64,000 nucleotides of DNA from Marinobacterium ramblicola (GTDB taxonomy: Bacteria; Pseudomonadota; Gammaproteobacteria; Pseudomonadales; Balneatricaceae). The notes below the pieces were generated by a model. The model had not been told where the DNA came from and searched no databases. It saw nothing but the letters and a program-made list of their open reading frames with translations. Location: contig NZ_JAHREP010000016.1 of the NCBI RefSeq assembly GCF_019084545.1, positions 1 to 64,000 of the forward strand, read 5' to 3'. Positions 61,828 to 64,000 of this stretch are shown in pieces. Position 1 is the first letter of the stretch. The number at the start of each line of letters is the position of its first letter. The position numbers and the translations under genes are program-made.

Positions 61828-62733
61828 TCAACCCCAGGGAGGGGCGGGAGAAAATTTTTCCGCCAGAAACTCCAGCAACGCTCTGACCTTGGCCGGCAGA
61901 TGCTTGCGGTGGGGATAGACGGCATGGATCAGCTGCTTCTCGATGCCATAATCGTTCAACAGCGGCACCAGGCGTCCCGCCTCAATATCCTGCGCCACCA
62001 TAAACAATGACAGCCGGGCGATACCGCCACCGAGCAGCGCGTACTCGTGCAGCGCATCAACATTGTCGGTAACAAAGTGCCCTGTCACCTCGATAATCTC
62101 CGCACCGGCCGCACTGCTGAACTGCCACTGGTTGAACACGTCGCTGGTGGATAGACGCAAGCAGTCATGCTGCAGCAGATCCGAGGGCTTGTTCGGTTGC
62201 CCTCTGGATTCTAGGTATTGCGGGCTGGCGCAAACCAGACGCTGGCTCTCCCCCAGCTTGCGTCCGACCAGGCTCGTATCCTTCAGCTCGCCCAGCCGGA
62301 TCGCCAGATCCACCCCCTCGCCGATCAGATCCACCGACTGCCCGGTAAGCTGAAACTCCAGCGTGACCTGTGGATAGCGCGCCTGAAATTCCGGCATCAG
62401 CGGCAGCAACTGATGCTTGGCGAAACCGGGGGTGCTGTTGATGCGCAGCGTTCCTGTCGGGATCTGGCCGTAACCGGTCAGCACATCCTCGGCCTCCTCG
62501 ATCTCGGACAGAATCTCGATACAGCGTTCAAAATACGCCTGACCTGCCTCGGTCAGGTGCAAGGTACGCGTGGTACGGTTGAGCAGTCGTACCCCCAACC
62601 TCGCCTCCAATCGAGTCAGCAATTTACTCACCGCCGACGGCGAAAGATCGAGCTGGCGCCCGGCGGCGGAGAAGCTCCCCCTGCGCACCGATTCGACAAA
62701 CACCTGCATCTGCGTCCACTTATCCACACACAC
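61828..62733 (-). CDS. LysR-family transcriptional regulator
   Basis: A 301-residue LysR-type regulator: HTH at about 8-62 (GSFSAAGRQLDLSPSAVSKLL) and the effector domain after about 90. CrgA/DsdC-like branch that often controls detoxification genes. Divergent from the isomerase-like gene at 62862 with 128 AT-rich bases between starts, so it likely regulates that gene and the GST. Confidence 0.9.
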   Translation of the reverse strand: MCVDKWTQMQVFVESVRRGSFSAAGRQLDLSPSAVSKLLTRLEARLGVRLLNRTTRTLHLTEAGQAYFERCIEILSEIEEAEDVLTGYGQIPTGTLRINSTPGFAKHQLLPLMPEFQARYPQVTLEFQLTGQSVDLIGEGVDLAIRLGELKDTSLVGRKLGESQRLVCASPQYLESRGQPNKPSDLLQHDCLRLSTSDVFNQWQFSSAAGAEIIEVTGHFVTDNVDALHEYALLGGGIARLSLFMVAQDIEAGRLVPLLNDYGIEKQLIHAVYPHRKHLPAKVRALLEFLAEKFSPAPPWG

Positions 62734-62861
62734 CTACTTATGAATTCAGTTCACATATTATTTGACTGCTTTCATATTTATCACAAATAACCGGCAAAGG
62801 TAGTCTGTTATCAAGCGCATCGTCGCCGCCATAACAACCGAACCGATCCACGGAGAGCGCC

Positions 62862-63455
62862 ATGACAGCCCCCGTTGAAGTGAAGCTGTACTTCAATTTC
62901 CGCAGCCCCTACTGCTACCTGGCCAGCAAAAAGCTCTGGCCGATTGTCGATGACTACAACACCCAACTGGTCTGGCGCCCCGTCGGCGGCTGGGATCTGC
63001 GCTCGCCGCCGGACAGAGCCAAGAGCAAGATGCCGCTGGCCCGTCAGGATCTGGCGCGCTTTGCCCGCCGCATGGGCATTCCGGTCAACCCGCCACCGGC
63101 CGCCACCGAGCCGACGGCTGCTGGCGCCGGCTCCCTGCTGGCGGAACAGAAAGGGCTGCTGCGCCCTTACATCATCGAAGTGATGCGCGAGGAGTGGGCA
63201 TACGGACGCGATATCGGTGATCCCGAAGTGCTGCTCAATGTCGGCGAACGAATTGGCCTTGATCGAGAAGAGCTGGCGATAGCGATCAGTGACAGCAGCA
63301 ACCTGGCACAGCTCGAGCGCAACGCGCAGGAAGCGGCCGAGCTCGGAGTGATCGGGGTGCCCAGCTTCGTCATCGGCGACCAGATCTTCTGGGGCCAGGA
63401 CCGGATCGACTTCGTGCTCGATGAGCTGCGCGAGATGCGCGCCGCCAAGATCTGA
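62862..63455 (+). CDS. DsbA-family 2-hydroxychromene-2-carboxylate isomerase-like protein
   Basis: A 197-residue kappa-class GST/HCCA-isomerase-like protein. The thioredoxin-like start VKLYFNFRSPYCYLASKKLW and the C-terminal GVIGVPSFVIGDQIFWGQDRID (cis-Pro loop) are the family hallmarks. No CxxC catalytic pair; Ser replaces the first Cys as in HCCA isomerases. GGAGAG precedes the start. It is followed by a GST gene after 61 bases, suggesting a glutathione-dependent pathway. Confidence 0.85.
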   Translation: MTAPVEVKLYFNFRSPYCYLASKKLWPIVDDYNTQLVWRPVGGWDLRSPPDRAKSKMPLARQDLARFARRMGIPVNPPPAATEPTAAGAGSLLAEQKGLLRPYIIEVMREEWAYGRDIGDPEVLLNVGERIGLDREELAIAISDSSNLAQLERNAQEAAELGVIGVPSFVIGDQIFWGQDRIDFVLDELREMRAAKI

Positions 63456-63516
63456 GCCCGACCGCTACCGACACACCTTTCTATTCTTGAGTGCCTGGCA
63501 CCGAGGAGGTGACCCT

Positions 63517-64000
63517 ATGTCCTCATGGATACTCTATGACAAACCGGAGTGCCCGTTCTGCTGGAAGGTCCGGCTGGCCCTGTATGAAACCGGCCAGGAG
63601 GCGAGGCTGGTCGACTCGCAGTCGCCCGAACAGCGCCCCGTCTGGCAGGCACTGACACCGAAAAAAACCGTGCCGGTACTGGTCGATGGCGACAGGCTTA
63701 TCTACGAATCCAACGTGATCCTGGAGTACCTGGCCGATCTGCCCGGCACGCTGCTGCCAACGGCTCCAGCGGACAGGATTAAGGCGAGGCTGATCAATAG
63801 CTACAGCGACACGGTAATCGGCCCGGCCCTGCGCGAGGTGATCTTCGAGAAACGGGGAAAACCCGAGTCGGAGTGGGATCGGGCGCGCATTCAGGCCGGT
63901 GTCGAAGCGTTCGAACAGGCACTGGATTACCTGGCCGATCAGCTCGGTAACAGCGAGTTTTTCACCGGACAGTACTCACTGCCCGAGTGTGCGCTGACCG
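63517..64000 (+). CDS. Glutathione S-transferase-like protein (partial, cut by window end)
   Basis: The first 161 residues are visible and open to the window end. A thioredoxin-like GST N-terminal domain starts SSWILYDKPECPFCWKVRLA, with a CPFC motif at 12-15 as in glutaredoxin-like and omega-class members, followed by the glutathione-site VPVLVDGDRLIYESNVILEYL (Glu-Ser pair). The C-terminal helical domain begins near residue 85. AGGAGGT ribosome site upstream. Likely one operon with the preceding isomerase-like gene. The 3' end is missing. Confidence 0.85.
   Translation, partial: MSSWILYDKPECPFCWKVRLALYETGQEARLVDSQSPEQRPVWQALTPKKTVPVLVDGDRLIYESNVILEYLADLPGTLLPTAPADRIKARLINSYSDTVIGPALREVIFEKRGKPESEWDRARIQAGVEAFEQALDYLADQLGNSEFFTGQYSLPECALT

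Overview
The window is chromosomal DNA of a GC-rich Gammaproteobacterium. Family content points that way (SbcB, YchJ, a DUF349 protein, GlpR/GlpD/GlpK, PhaB, SHP/DHC cytochromes), as do the dense, mostly operonic layout and the Shine-Dalgarno sites. A marine or sulfur-oxidiser-like lineage (Chromatiales/Oceanospirillales type) would fit, but I cannot fix the genus. I saw no rRNA, tRNA, CRISPR array, transposase or phage gene. The right end cuts a glutathione S-transferase gene.

Layout. 0.1-6 kb: a DUF2726 protein, then regulator/enzyme pairs (LysR with a quinone reductase, LysR with an ABM monooxygenase and a DUF2798 protein, AraC with a LysE exporter). 6-8.7 kb: a c-di-GMP pair, a GGDEF cyclase and a PilZ protein, split by an unusually AT-rich spacer. 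8.7-12.6 kb: a two-component system with a periplasmic VWA protein. 12.7-21.9 kb: ordinary accessory genes (nitroreductase/LysR, EamA transporter, M32 carboxypeptidase, SnoaL-like and YciI-like proteins, FMN reductase, MerR, lipoprotein, methyltransferase, truncated haemoglobin). 21.9-36.3 kb: an iron-type alcohol dehydrogenase next to a complete glycerol regulon: ABC importer glpSTPQUV, a sigma-54 activator, glpK, glpR and glpD. 36.3-50.8 kb: Tim44-like protein, EamA transporter, RCK potassium channel, M16 protease, exonuclease I, YchJ, DUF349, PhaB, MATE pump. 50.9-57.5 kb: a four-gene operon (YCF48-like lipoprotein, MMPL/RND transporter, DUF1302 barrel, DUF1329 protein) with its own terminator and a good candidate sigma-54 promoter. 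57.8-61.8 kb: an operon for cytochrome b561, SHP, dihaem cytochrome c and a PepSY protein with a two-component system. 61.8-64 kb: LysR divergent from a DsbA/HCCA-isomerase-like protein and a GST.

How the genes work together. Glycerol would be imported by GlpSTPQUV, phosphorylated by GlpK and oxidised by GlpD, with GlpR as repressor. The importer appears to be under separate sigma-54 control: the divergent enhancer-binding protein has an intact GAFTGA loop, a -24/-12 element lies before glpS, and an array of TTGAACA-type sites lies between them. Both ends of the glpK-glpR-glpD block carry a copy, in opposite orientations, of a roughly 105-bp palindromic element; one copy supplies the end of the glpD reading frame. 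The least understood part is the sigma-54-promoter DUF1302/DUF1329/MMPL/YCF48 operon, which spans inner membrane, periplasm and outer membrane and contains no recognisable enzyme.
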